A DNA stretch of 64,000 nt, taken from contig NZ_OZ244781.1 of assembly GCF_965219595.1 (NCBI RefSeq), positions 558,001-622,000 of the forward strand, read 5' to 3'. The translations under genes and the position numbers were made by a program. Below, piece by piece: positions 12,001 to 24,000 of this stretch. Positions within the stretch are counted from its first letter, which is position 1, and each line of letters begins with the position of its first letter. The stretch is from Poriferisodalis sp022821985 (GTDB taxonomy: Bacteria; Actinomycetota; Acidimicrobiia; Acidimicrobiales; Poriferisodalaceae). Below the pieces are notes generated by a model that was given only the letters and a program-made list of their open reading frames with translations, ran no database searches and was not told the DNA's origin.

Positions 12001-15000
12001 TGACGAACACCGGCGACATGCCGTAGAGCGGCCGTTGCTGGGAGTTGGCCTCGGGCCTCGACTGGTGCAACAGCGAGAACGCAAGGTCGCCCCATGGCCG
12101 TCCGGCCGACACCGTGTTGCCGCCCAACGGGTTCTGGTAGGCCTCACACCGATTGCCCGAGCCCGTCCACGCCCCATAGGGCTGCTTGCCGCTCTCTGTC
12201 GTGGGTGCCGGATCGGGGACGTTGCGGGTGCCGTCCTCGCTGCGGGGATCATCGACGGCCCAGCCGGTGGTGGCGCCGCTGTGCACCCTGCTCCAATTGA
12301 GGTCGCACATGTCGTAGTAGTTGTTGGCGAGCCGGTGACCGTTCAGCCAGTAGATCGGCGTGCCGACGGCGGTGCTTCCCACGGTGGACTGAGAGGAGCC
12401 GTCAGTCCACGGCCCGCTGTGGAGCGGCCCGGTGTGAGCCGATGCCATCTCGTTGTGGACCCTGGCGCTGGTGCCGGTGGCGCCGTCGCGGTGGCGGGTG
12501 CCGCCGAACACCTTGAAGAAGCCGGCGTAGGGCTTGACGGCGGCATGGCCGTTGGCGGCGATGGTGCGGCGCACGAACGCGTCGTAGTCGGCGATGTCGC
12601 CCGAGGCGGCGTCGCGGGTTGCAGTGGTGCGAAGGAACAGCCGGAAGTCGTCGCCGAGCGCCAGGTCCGACGGTTTCAGCGGCCAGTCGGGCGGCACCGC
12701 CACCGGGCCGGTCTCGTCGTCGATGACCGCGAAGGCGGCGCTGCCGTTCACCTCGCTGCTTCGGTCCGACGGGGTCTGTCTGACGTTGTCGACCGATATC
12801 ACCACATAGGGCTGCGATCGCTCGTCGTTGTCGGCGGGCTCGAAGCGCAGCTCGAGCGACGAGACCGATGTATTCGCCAGAATCTCCAGCGACTTCAGCC
12901 GCTCGTTGGCGTTGGTGTGGTAAGTGGGGGTGAGGCCGGCTCTGGGGGCGCTTCGCAGTTTCAGCGTGTAGTCGTCGGCGTCGACCCCGTCGACCACGAT
13001 GTCCATGGAGATGTGGAAGGCCGGGCCGCTGCCCAGCGGCGGGTCGAACTCCAAGGTGATGGTCTTGCGGCCCGAAGCGGCAAGCGGGTTGGCGCCCTCC
13101 ACCACATTCCCGTCGGCGTCGCCGTCGGAGGCGACCACGGTGATGCGGACGGGCTGCTTGCCGCTCGCCGCCTTGAACACCGGCGACATGGCGTACATGT
13201 GGTAGCGGCCACCGACGCCCTTGAGTCCGCAATCAAGCGCACGGCCCGGCTTGCCGCGGTTGTCGCCGCAAGTACTCCCGCCTTGGCCGAAAGCGTGATC
13301 GGCGATGGCCCTGCCGCCGTCGCCGAGTGCCCAGATGAAGCCGCTGACAGAGTTGAAGCGAGTGCAGTCAGACTGGGTTCCGGTCCACACGTCGCCGCCG
13401 CCGTTCGGCGTTCCGGCCTCGTTGCGGTAGTGGTTGGTGCTGCCGCGAACGTCGGATGGACCTGCACCGGTCTGGCCGGTGTTGTCCCACTTGTCGCCGT
13501 CGCAGAAGTCGAAGTAGTTGTCGGCCACCTTGGCGCCGTTGTTCCAATAGATCGGCGTGCCCGCACTGGTGGCCGAGGTCGAGCTGTCGGTCCACCCAGG
13601 GGATGTGCCCATCGCGTTGTGGACGGTCGCGTCCGTGTCCGAACCGCTCGGCACGGTCGAGGCGAACGCCTTGAAGAAGCCGAGGTAGGGCAGCAGCGCC
13701 GCATGCCCGTCGCTCACTGCGGCCCGGCGGACGAAATCGTCGTAGTAGGCGATGTCGTCGTTGCGGGCATCGGTCAGGTCGGTGGTCATGTAGAAGAGCC
13801 GGAAATCGTTGCCGTTGGTGACGGCCGAGGGCTTGAGCGGCCAGTCGGCGGGCACCTCGATGTCGCCGGTCTCGTCGTCGACGATGACCGTGCCGATCTT
13901 GGCATTGATTCTGCCGAGCAGCTTGAGCGATGTGCCGTCCCAGAAAGACGGCGCGCCCTTCACGCCGATCTGCACGTAGGGCTGGGTGCGGTCGTCGTTG
14001 TCGACGGCCGTGAGTCGCAGGGTGGCGGCCGAGGCGCCGGCGCTCATCACCACCGCGGGGTTCTGGGCGGTGTAGGCGCCCGCGGTGAGCAGGCGCACGC
14101 CTGGCTGGGTCGCCGGATGCAGCCGCAGCGTGTAGTCGACGTCGGCAGTTGCGCCGAGCACCTCGAGCGGCACCGTGAAGGTCTGGCTGCCGGTGAGCTC
14201 GCGGCCGGCCGGGACCGTGATCGTCCTGTATCCGTCGGCGCCGTTGCTGCCCTCGCGGATGTTGCCGTCGGAGTCGCCGCCCGAAGCCGATATAGCCCCC
14301 GGCTTCGGCCCCACCGTGAACACCCCCGACAGGCCGTAGTAGGGATAGTTGTGCGTCCTGGAACGGCGGGCAATGAAGAGTCTTCCGTTTCCCTGGGCAG
14401 CATTGGCGAGGCGGGCAACGGTCACAGTCTCGTCCGAAGAAACGCCGCCCAAGACAAAATCCAAATGGCTCACACATCTCTTGGCGTTGTCGCTTTGATT
14501 GGTCTGGGTTCCGGTCCAAACAAGCGCGCGACTGCCCACCGGCTGACCGTTCTCATGCCTCAAGGGGTTGCTGGTGGTCGACCAGTTGGTGTCCCAGCTG
14601 TCGTCGCAGAAGTCGATGTAGTTGTCGGCCACTTTGTGGTTGCTGCCCGAACCGCCCAGCCAATAGATCGGGATGCCGTCGCTCGATGCGCTGGTGGAGC
14701 CGTCGGCCCACTTCGAGCCGTCCCACAGACCGGTGATGTCACGCGCGTCCACGTTGGCCCCGGCGCCTGCGTCGTACACCGAGGCGAAGATCCTGAACGC
14801 GTCGGCGTAGGGCTTCACCGCGCTGTGCCCGTTGCCGGCCACCAAGTCCTGGATCACGGTGTTGTAGTGGCTCACGCTCTGGGCTGTTGCCTGGCCAGTC
14901 GTGGACGTGGCGAACAGCAGCCGGAACTGGTCGCCTGCGCTGAGCCCTGAGGGGATGAGCGCCCAGTCGCTGGGCACCTCGATGTCGGCGGCCTCCCCCA

Positions 15001-18000
15001 CCTCGAACACCGGCGACATGGCGAAATAGGGATAGGTGCTGCTTCTTACCGGCGCCCCGCCCTGCAGTGGCGGCTCGCTCTGGTGCCTTCCGGGGGCGGC
15101 TGTCACATAATTCCCGCCGCCCAAGGTTTGGTGGCTGGCGCCCGAGACATGGGCGGTGCATTGCTGGCCGACTGCGGTTGCGTGGTCGCGGGTCCCGCTC
15201 CAGATGAAGTTGGGCCCGGTCTGATTGCCTGCCTCGTTCTTCATCGAGACCTGACGCTCGCTGTGGCCGCCGTCCCACGAGTCGTCGCAGAAGTCCAGAT
15301 AGCCGTCGGCCACCTTCTTGCCGCCAAGCCAGTAGATCGGTATGCCGTTCAGATTGGAGCTGGTCGATCCGTCAGCCCAGGCGTTTCCGTTGCGCATGTC
15401 GGCGATGTCGCGGGCGTGGACGTTGCCGTTGCCGGCTTCGTTGCGCACCGACGCGAACACCGTGAACGCACCGGCATAGGGCTTCACCGCAGCGTGCCCC
15501 TTGCGGGCGGCGACGCTGCGCACGATGGCGTTGTAGTGGGCGACCCCCCGAGCCTGCGCCGTGCCGGTCTCGGAGGTGATGAACAGCAGCCGGAACTTGT
15601 CGCCGGGGTCGAGGCCGACGGGAATGAGCGGCCAGCCGTTGGGCACCACGAAGGGGTCGGCCTCGTCGTCGATGATGGCGAAGCCCTGCTTCTGCCCGGT
15701 GGGAGCAGCGACGCCGTTGGGGATGTTGTGGACGAGGGTCTGCATTGCGATGGCGACATACGGCGTGCCACGGGAGTCGTTGTCCACGTGCGTGAAGCGC
15801 ACGGTGGCAACGAAGGCGCCCTCGGTGAAGCGCACTGCCGGGTTCTGGGCGCTGTAGCTGCCGCTGGTGAGCAGCTCCACGCCCTTCTGGCCGGCAGGGT
15901 TCAGCGCCACCAGGTGGTCGGCGCCCGCCGTGCCGCCGGTGACCTTGAACGGGACGGTGATCGCCTCGTTGGCCGACAGGGCGCGGCTCAATGCGACGGT
16001 GAGCGTCTTGTAGCCGCTGGCACCGTCGGCGCCCTCCACCACGTCGCCGTCGCTGTTGCCGCCCGCGGCGGTGATGGACACCTGCAGCGCCTGGGACTGG
16101 CTCACATGGAACACCGGCGAGTAGCCCAGCAGGGGGCGCTGCTGGGTGTTGGGCCGGGGATCCACATGCAGCAGGCGGCCGCCGCCGTAGCCGCCCCGCG
16201 ACACCGTGGCACCGCCCAGCGGGCGGTTGAACGCCTCGCAGTAGTTGCCCGACCCCGTCCACGGCTCGTACAGGCGCGCCGTGATGTTTCCGGGGGGCAC
16301 GTTCGGGGTTCCGTCCTCACTGCGCGGGTCGGCCCGGTCGAACCCGTCTCGCACCCCGGTGCCCGATCCGGTCCAGGCGTTGTCGCACAGGTCGCGGTAG
16401 TTGTTGGCCAGCAGATCGCCGTTCAGCCAGTAGGTGGGGGTGCCCGACTTGTCGGCGTCGGTGCCCGAGCCGTCCACGTAAGCGGGGTTGTGGCCGGTGT
16501 GCTCGGAGGTCATCTCGTTGTGGACCCGCGCCGAGGTGCCCGTGGCGCCCGTGTCGCTGCGGGTGGAGGCGAACGCCTTGAACGCCCCCGCGTAGGGCTT
16601 GACGGCGGCGTGGCCGCCCTGCACGATGCTGCGGCGCACGAAGTCGTCGTAATCGGCGATGTCGCGCGAGGTGGCGTCGCGCTGAGCGGAGGTGCGGAAC
16701 ATCAGCCGGAAGTCGTCTAGGTTCTGCACGCCCGACGCCGGCTTGAGCGCCCAGTTGGCCGGCACCACGAAGGGGCCCACCTCGTCGTCGTGCATCACGA
16801 ACGCCACGTCGCCCCTCGGAGCCAGCCCGGCGGCGATGTTGACGGCGGCCGGGGCGCGAGCGCCGGTGCCATAGCCGATCACGATGTAGGGCTGGGTGCG
16901 GTCGTTGTTGTCGACCGGGGTGAAGCGCAGCGTGGCGCGGCGGGCGCCGCCGGTGAGCTGCACGGCAGGGTTCTGGGCGCTGTGGGGGTTGGCGGTGAGC
17001 AGCTTCACCCCGGCCTGGGCGGACGGCTCGAGGGCGAAGGTGAAATCGTCGGTGACGGTGGCGCCCTGAACGCTGAGCGGCACCGTGGCCGTCTCGCCGG
17101 CCAGCAGCGACCGGCCCAGCTCCACGGTGACGGTCTTGTAGCCGGTGGAGTCGCCGGCGGCCTCCACCACCCCGTCGGCGGTGCCGTCGCCGGCCGACAG
17201 CGTGACCCTCACCGGGGCGCCTTCCACCAGGAACACCGGCGACATGGCGTAGAAGGGATAGGAGATCGAGTGGTTGTACAGAGCGGAATCTCCGTCCCAC
17301 AGCGGTCCCCCGGCCCGGGCGCCGGCGCCGACCACCGGGGTTTCGCCGACGAGGCTGTGCGGCTCCGGGTCGCATCTGTTGGTGCCGGTGCGGATGTGGG
17401 TAGCGGTGCTGCGAGCGCCGTCCTCCTGCTTGAGCGGGTTACGGCCCGAGGTCCAACGGACGTCCCAACTGCCGTCGCAGAAGTCGACGTAGTTGTCGGC
17501 CACCTTGTCGTCGCCGCCCAGCCAATAGACGGGGATGCCAGGATCAGTGTGCTTCGTCGAGCCGTCGCTCCACGGTCCGCTCGGCTCGGTGTACATGCCG
17601 AGGTGCTCGCGTGCCGTCACCCCGGCGCCGCCTTGTGCAGTCTTGGTGCCGCCCACCACCTTCACCGCTCCCGCATAGGGCTTGATCGCGGCGTGGCCGT
17701 TGCCCGACACCACGCCCTGCACGAAATCGTCGTAGACGGCGATGTCGTCGGGCACTGCGTCGCGAGTCTGCGACGTGACGAACACCAGCCGGAAGGTGTC
17801 GCCCGCGGCGACGCCTGAGGGCAGCAGCGGCCAGTCGGCGGGCACCGTGAACGGGCCGGTCTCGTCGTCGACCGCGGTGAAGGCGAACGGGCCGCCGGTG
17901 GCGGCGGCGAGCCCGGCGGCGATGTTGGTGTGGCTCGGGGCGCGGGCGCCGGCGCCCACCGCGATCGTGTAGCTCGGCATGGTGCGCCGGGCGTCGTCGA

Positions 18001-21000
18001 TGGGCGTGAAGCGCAGCGTGGCCGACGCCGGGGCGCCCCCGCTGCCGCTGAAGCGCACCGCGGGGTTCTGAGCGCTGTGGCTGCCGCCGGTGAACAGCTG
18101 CACGCCGTGCTGGGTGTTCGGCTCGAGGGCGAAGGTGAAGTTCTCGCCGGCGGTGCCGCCGGTCACGGTGAGCGGCACGGTGACCGTCTCGCCGGTCACC
18201 AGCCGCCGGCCCAAGGTGACCGTGACCGTCTTGTAGCCGGTGGTGTCGCCCGCGCCCTCCACCACATTGCCGCCGGCGTCGCCGCCCGACGCGGCGACCG
18301 TCACCGACACCGGCGCGGTGTCGGCCACCTGGAACACCGGCGACATGGCGTAGAAGTGGTAGGCGTTGCCTCTGGGCGCAACCAGCAGCCGACTCAACGA
18401 CGGGCCGTCGTCCTGGGCGGCCTTGCCTGCCGCAACTTGCGACTGGCCGAGTGCTTGGGCATGCGGCGCGCAGTTGTGCGAGCCGAGCCAGACGATGCCC
18501 TTGTCGAGCACCTCGCCGTCCTCGCTGCGCACGGGGTTGAACCGCTCGTCGGTGCCCGCGGTGTTGGGATCGTCGGGCACGAACGGGTTGTCGAATGCCG
18601 TTCCGTCGCACAGGTCGAAGTAGTTGTCGGCCGCCTTGACGCCGCCCAGCCAGTAGGTCGGAATGCCGGGATCGCCCGCCGCCGTCGAGCCGTCTCTCCA
18701 CCGGCCGACCCACATGCCGTTGTGGCTTCGCGCCGCCGTGCCGGCAGCGGAGGTGGGCGATTGCTTGGTGCCGGCGAACACCTTGACGGCGTTCACATAG
18801 GGGACGATGCTCGGGTGTCCATTGGCTTCCACCTGGTCGCGGACGAAGGTGTCATAGCCGGCGATGTCAGACGGGATTGCGGGGTGCACGCCGGAGGTGA
18901 CGAACAGCAGCCGGAAGCCGTCGCCGGCGTTGAGCCCCGAAGGCAGCAGCGGCCAGTCCGCGGGCACCACGAACGGGCCGCTGTCGTCGTCGATGATGGA
19001 GAACTCGATCTGAGTCTCGTGGTCGGGGACAGCGACGCCCCCGGGGATGTTCTCGGTGCTGGGCGCGAGGCTGCCGGCGCCGAAGTCGACGAAGACATTG
19101 GCTGCGTGGCGGCGCTCGTCGTCGACCGGCGTGAGGCGCAGTATTGCGCCCGAGCTGCCGGCGGTGAACTCCAGCGCCGGGTTCTGGGCGCTGTGCGGCG
19201 CGCCGGTGAGCAGCCTCACCCCCGCCTGGCGCAGCGGGCGCAGCGCCAGCGTGTAGTGGGTGCCGGCGGCGGCGCCGGAGAACGACAGCGGCACCGTGAC
19301 CTTCTCGTTGCCGACGAGCGGCCGGCCGAGGCTCACGGCGATCGTCTTGAAGCCCGCCGCGCTGGGGTCGCCCTCGAGCACATTGCCGCTGCCGTCGTCG
19401 CCAAGCTGCGACAGGTTCACCCGCACCTGGGCGAGATGCGCGGGCTGCACGGCGACCGACGCGTCAGACGCGGCGGAGTCGATCAGGTAGGGGCCGTCGC
19501 CCACCGTCACGGTCACGCTGCCCGCGGGGTTCTCCGCTCCGTCGTCCTGAGTGGCGACCGAGAAGGCCGCGGCGGTGGCGCCGTCGGCGATCACTGCCGT
19601 CTTGGCGCCCACGTCTGATGCGGCCGCATAGCCGCCGGTCTGCGACACGGCCAGCGTCACCGGAAGGCCGACGCCCGCCGCCTTGTCCGCCGACACGTCG
19701 AAGCCGGCGGCGTCGCCTTCGGCCACCAGCGCGGCGGAAGAGGCCACCGACACCGTGGGGGTGTCCTCGCTGCTGATCACCGCAACGCTGACCGGCGCCG
19801 GCGACATGTTGCGAATGCCGCCCTCGTGCGACGCGGCCCCGGCGCCGACGCCGCCGGGGAAGTCCGCCGCGGGCGCGGCCCGGAACAGGCCGTCGGCGCC
19901 GAAGGCAACCGAGAACTGCTCGAGCGCCTCGTCGGCGCCGTCGTCGGCGGCGGTGATCAGCAGCGTCGCCGAGCCGGCGCCGGCGCCGCTGAAGCGCACC
20001 TTGGGGGTGAGCGTGCCGGCGTTCACCAGCGTGACGCCGGTGTTGAGGCCGTTGCCCGGCTTGAGCGACACCGCGATGTCGGCTGCGGTGAACTCGCCGG
20101 CGCTGCCGCCGTGCTGGGCGATCACGAGAGGCACGTCCACCCGCTGGCCGGCGGCCAGGGTGTGGCTCGAGTTCGCCTTGTCCAAGGTCACTGCCAGCTC
20201 CACGGCGCGCACTCCCGCAGAGGCGTGCTCGGCGATGACGCCGCCGCCGTAGCGGCCTTCGAGGTTGACGCGCAGGCCGGCATCGACGATCAGCAGGACG
20301 ACGCCGGCCGACCCGAAGCCCGGCGAGCACGTCGCCTCGGGGCAGACCTCGATGGTGGCGACCTCATTGGCCTCGAAATCGCTGTCGGCCACCGTCGGTA
20401 TCTCGACGGTCGCCTGCGTGTGCCCGTAAGGGATGAACACCGGCTCGGGCAGCGTGTAGTCGGTGCCTTGCGTAGCCGTGTTGGCGCCACCGCTGTTCAC
20501 CGCGAAGGTGATGAGAGCCGGGCCGGTGGCACCGTCGGCCAGCACCACCCGCAGGGCGACCGGCATCCCCTCCGCCGCGCTGGCATGCGCGAGAGGGGTG
20601 TCGCTGTCGGGCTTGTAGATCAGCACGCCGACGTCGGCGGCGGCGGGCGCCTCGTCATCCACGATCAGCACCCGGGTGCGCACCGGGTCGACCGTCGCGG
20701 GGTCGCCGTCGCTGAACGGCGCCTGGTTCAGGCCCGCGGTGGTGGCCAGGCTCGTGTCGGCCAGGTCGCCCAAGGCCACCGTCACGGTCTCGTGGGCGGC
20801 GTCGCCGTCTCCCCCGCCGCTGCCGTCGACGGCCTGGGCGCCCGCGTCGCGCCCGGTGGAGCTGAACGCGAGCTGCGCGGTCTGCACCTGCGCGGTGGCG
20901 TGGCCGGCGAAACGCAGCACCGGTGACGCGGTGAACGCGCCGGCCAGGCTCACCCCCGTGCCCGACGCAGTGATGAAGAAATCGCGGTCGCTGCGGCCCG

Positions 21001-24000
21001 ACAGGGCCGTGCCGGTGCCGGTGGCGAGCACCAACGGCACTTCGAGCACCTCGCCGGCGTCGAGGCGGCGGCTCAGCTCCACGCCCACTGAGACGCTGGC
21101 GTGGCTGCCGCTGGCGGCCGTGCCGTCGATGCTGCCGCCGCCGGTCACCTTCACCAACAGCTGCGACGGCTGGGTGATCGTGAACGTAGTGGTCGGCGCG
21201 GTGACGCCTGCGGAATATCCCTGCGGGCACGTCGCAGCAGAGCAGAGGGTGACCGAGACGGTCTCGTCGGGCTCGGTGGGATCGGCATCGGCGCGCGCCA
21301 CGAACTCGAACCGGGCCTCAGACTCGCCGAAGGGAACCTCCACCGTGGCGGGAAGGCCGAAGTCGGCGGTCGCCGCGGTGCCGGGCACGACATCGAGCGG
21401 GATGCTCACCGGGCCGACATGGCCGCCGGCCAGCCGCACCACCACGCCGCGGCGCGTGCCCTCGGCCACCGCAGCCTGCGCAGGCAGCGGCACGATCCCG
21501 CCGGCATCGAACCACCGCACCGCTATCGGCGCCGCGCCGCCGTCGTCGTCTCCCAGCGTGAACTCGGCCGCCTCGCCTGCGGTGTCGGAGGAGTCGTCGC
21601 CGTCGGTATAGGCCGCCGCGCCGCCTTGAAGGTCGGTGCTGAAACCGCTGCCGGGATCGCTGAAGTCGCCGAAGGCCAGCTTGACCTGCTCGTCGGCTGT
21701 GTCGGCGTCGCCGGTGCCGGTGCGGGGGGCGAACCGCAGCCGGGCCGTGGCCGCGCTGGGGCCGCTGAAGGCGAGCAGCGGGGTGGCGGTGTCAGCGTTG
21801 GTCAGCGACGTGCCCCTGCCGGTGGCGGTGAGTTTCCACAGCCGGGCGCCGCCGCTGAGCGGGGCACCGGTCGAGGTGGTGATCACCAGCGGCACGGCGA
21901 GGCTCTCGCCGGAGGCGAGCGGGCGACCGAGCTCCACATCGACGATCACGCCGCCGCCCGCTGCCTGCTCGCGGAAGGCGCCCACCGGCGCAGCCAGGCG
22001 AACCACGGTGGTGTCGTCGTCGACCAGGGTGAAGGCAGCGGCGGGCTTGTCGCCGTCGACGTTGTAGCCGGGGCCGGGTTCCAGCGTGAGGCTGAGGCTG
22101 CCGTCGGCCTCGTCATCGGTGTCGCTCGCCAGGGCGATCTGCACCTGGTGGGTGGTGGCGCCGCCGGTGAAGGTGTGGGTGTGGGCGCCGAGGTCGGTGT
22201 CGGAGGGGTCGTGCAGGTCGCCGGCGGCGCTCACCGTGTAGTTCACGGTGACGTTGTCGGCGTTCTGGCTGGCGGTGATGGTGAACGTGGCGGTGGCGGC
22301 TGTGCCCTCGGTGAGCGTGCCGGGGCCGGCGGGGGTGCGCTCCACGCTCATCTTCACCGGGGAGGCCACCGTGTACACCGGCGACAGTCCGTAGATGGAG
22401 TACTCGGCCGTGCCGGGACCCCGCTTGCCGGTGAGCGGGCCGACGGTGCTGTCGCCCAGGGCGCCGTAGGCCACGTTGTCTTTGCCGGCCCCTCGCGCGC
22501 CGAGCCGATAGCCCGCGGAGGCGCCGCTGCCGAAGGGGATGCCAGTCCAGTGCGCTTTCTGCGACGCGGTGGAGAGCGTCTTGGCGGCGCCGCTCTCGTC
22601 GGTGGCCGCTTCGCTGTCCCAGGTACCGTCGTAGAAGTCGTCGGTGTCGTCGGCCACCTTGTGCGTGGCGCCCGAGCCGCCCAGCCAGTAGATCGGCACG
22701 CTCGGGTCGCTCTGTCGGGTGCGGGTGTTGGCCCGCACATTGCCGAAGCCGCTCTCGTTGACCGCGACGACGGCACGGAACTGGCCGGCATGGGCACGAA
22801 TGTCGCTGTGGGCAGTCGGCCCTCTCAGAGCGTTGATCACATGGTTGTAGTAGTAGAACGCGCCGCCCGGTGTGGCGTCAGTGGTGGTGGAGGTGGACAT
22901 CAGCAGACGGAACCGATCGCCCGGGTTCAGGCCCGCGGGCAGCAGTGCCCAGTCGGCGGGAACCTCGTGAATCGGCACCCCGCGGTCCACGATGTCGACA
23001 GTGAGCGTCTCCGGGAGATTGCCGGCGCCGCGCCGAACACCCCCCCGGCCGATCCCCTTGATGAAGGCGTCGCTTCCTTCGTGAGCCACGATCTCCAAGG
23101 CCACCGTCTCGAAAGCCTCGGCAACGCCGTCGGCCACGGCTGCGAACGTGAATTCGCTGCTGAGTTGCCCGGCGGGGATGGTGAAGCTGAACTCCTGGGT
23201 CTTCGAGAGTGCAGTGCCGTCGGAGGCGGTGAGCGTGTAGTCGCCGCCCGCGGCAGTCGTGGAGCCTGACTTCACCCGGACGGGGATGGTGACGTCTTCG
23301 GCAAGGGCATCGCTCAGGTTCATGGTGAGCGTGACCGACTCGCCCTCGGTCACTTCGATGCCGCTCCCGCTGAGAGACTGGGGTCCGGCGAGCCCGAATC
23401 CGGCAGAGGCCTCGACAGAGCCAATGAAGACGACGATTGCGGTACTCAGACTTGCGATAGCGGCGTTGTCCGGCTGCTCCAATTGGATCCTTGCACTCGT
23501 GCTGCCCGGCGTGGGGATGCCGTCCTTGATGCTCTGAATCCGGATCAATTGCCTGGTGACGCCCGGGGCGAAACGAAGCACGCCCTCAGCAGCGATGTAG
23601 TGCTCTCCCGCTTTGGCGTTGAGGTCCTCTGTGCGGTAGCCGACCGAGATCGGCAGCAGCGTCGAACCCGAATTCGGATACTCCGCCACGACAGCGACTT
23701 CGCCTGCGTCGCCTTCCTGAATCGAGGCTGAAACCTGCTCGAAACGGACGGTGGGCAGATCGTCGTCGTCGGTGATGGCGCCGACAGCCGACGACTTGTC
23801 GGGATTCAGCGACGGTGCGTCGGTGCCGGTCGGCGTGCCGAGCGTGACCGTGAAGTACTGCGTGCTCTCGTAGACGCTGTCCTGGGTGGTGGCCACAGTG
23901 ATGGCGCCGGTGGTGTCGCCCTGGGCGATCTTGAGGCTGCCGGTGGCGTTGGCGTAGTCGGCGCCGGTGCCGTCGCTGCTGCCGGTGGCGATGGCGGGCG

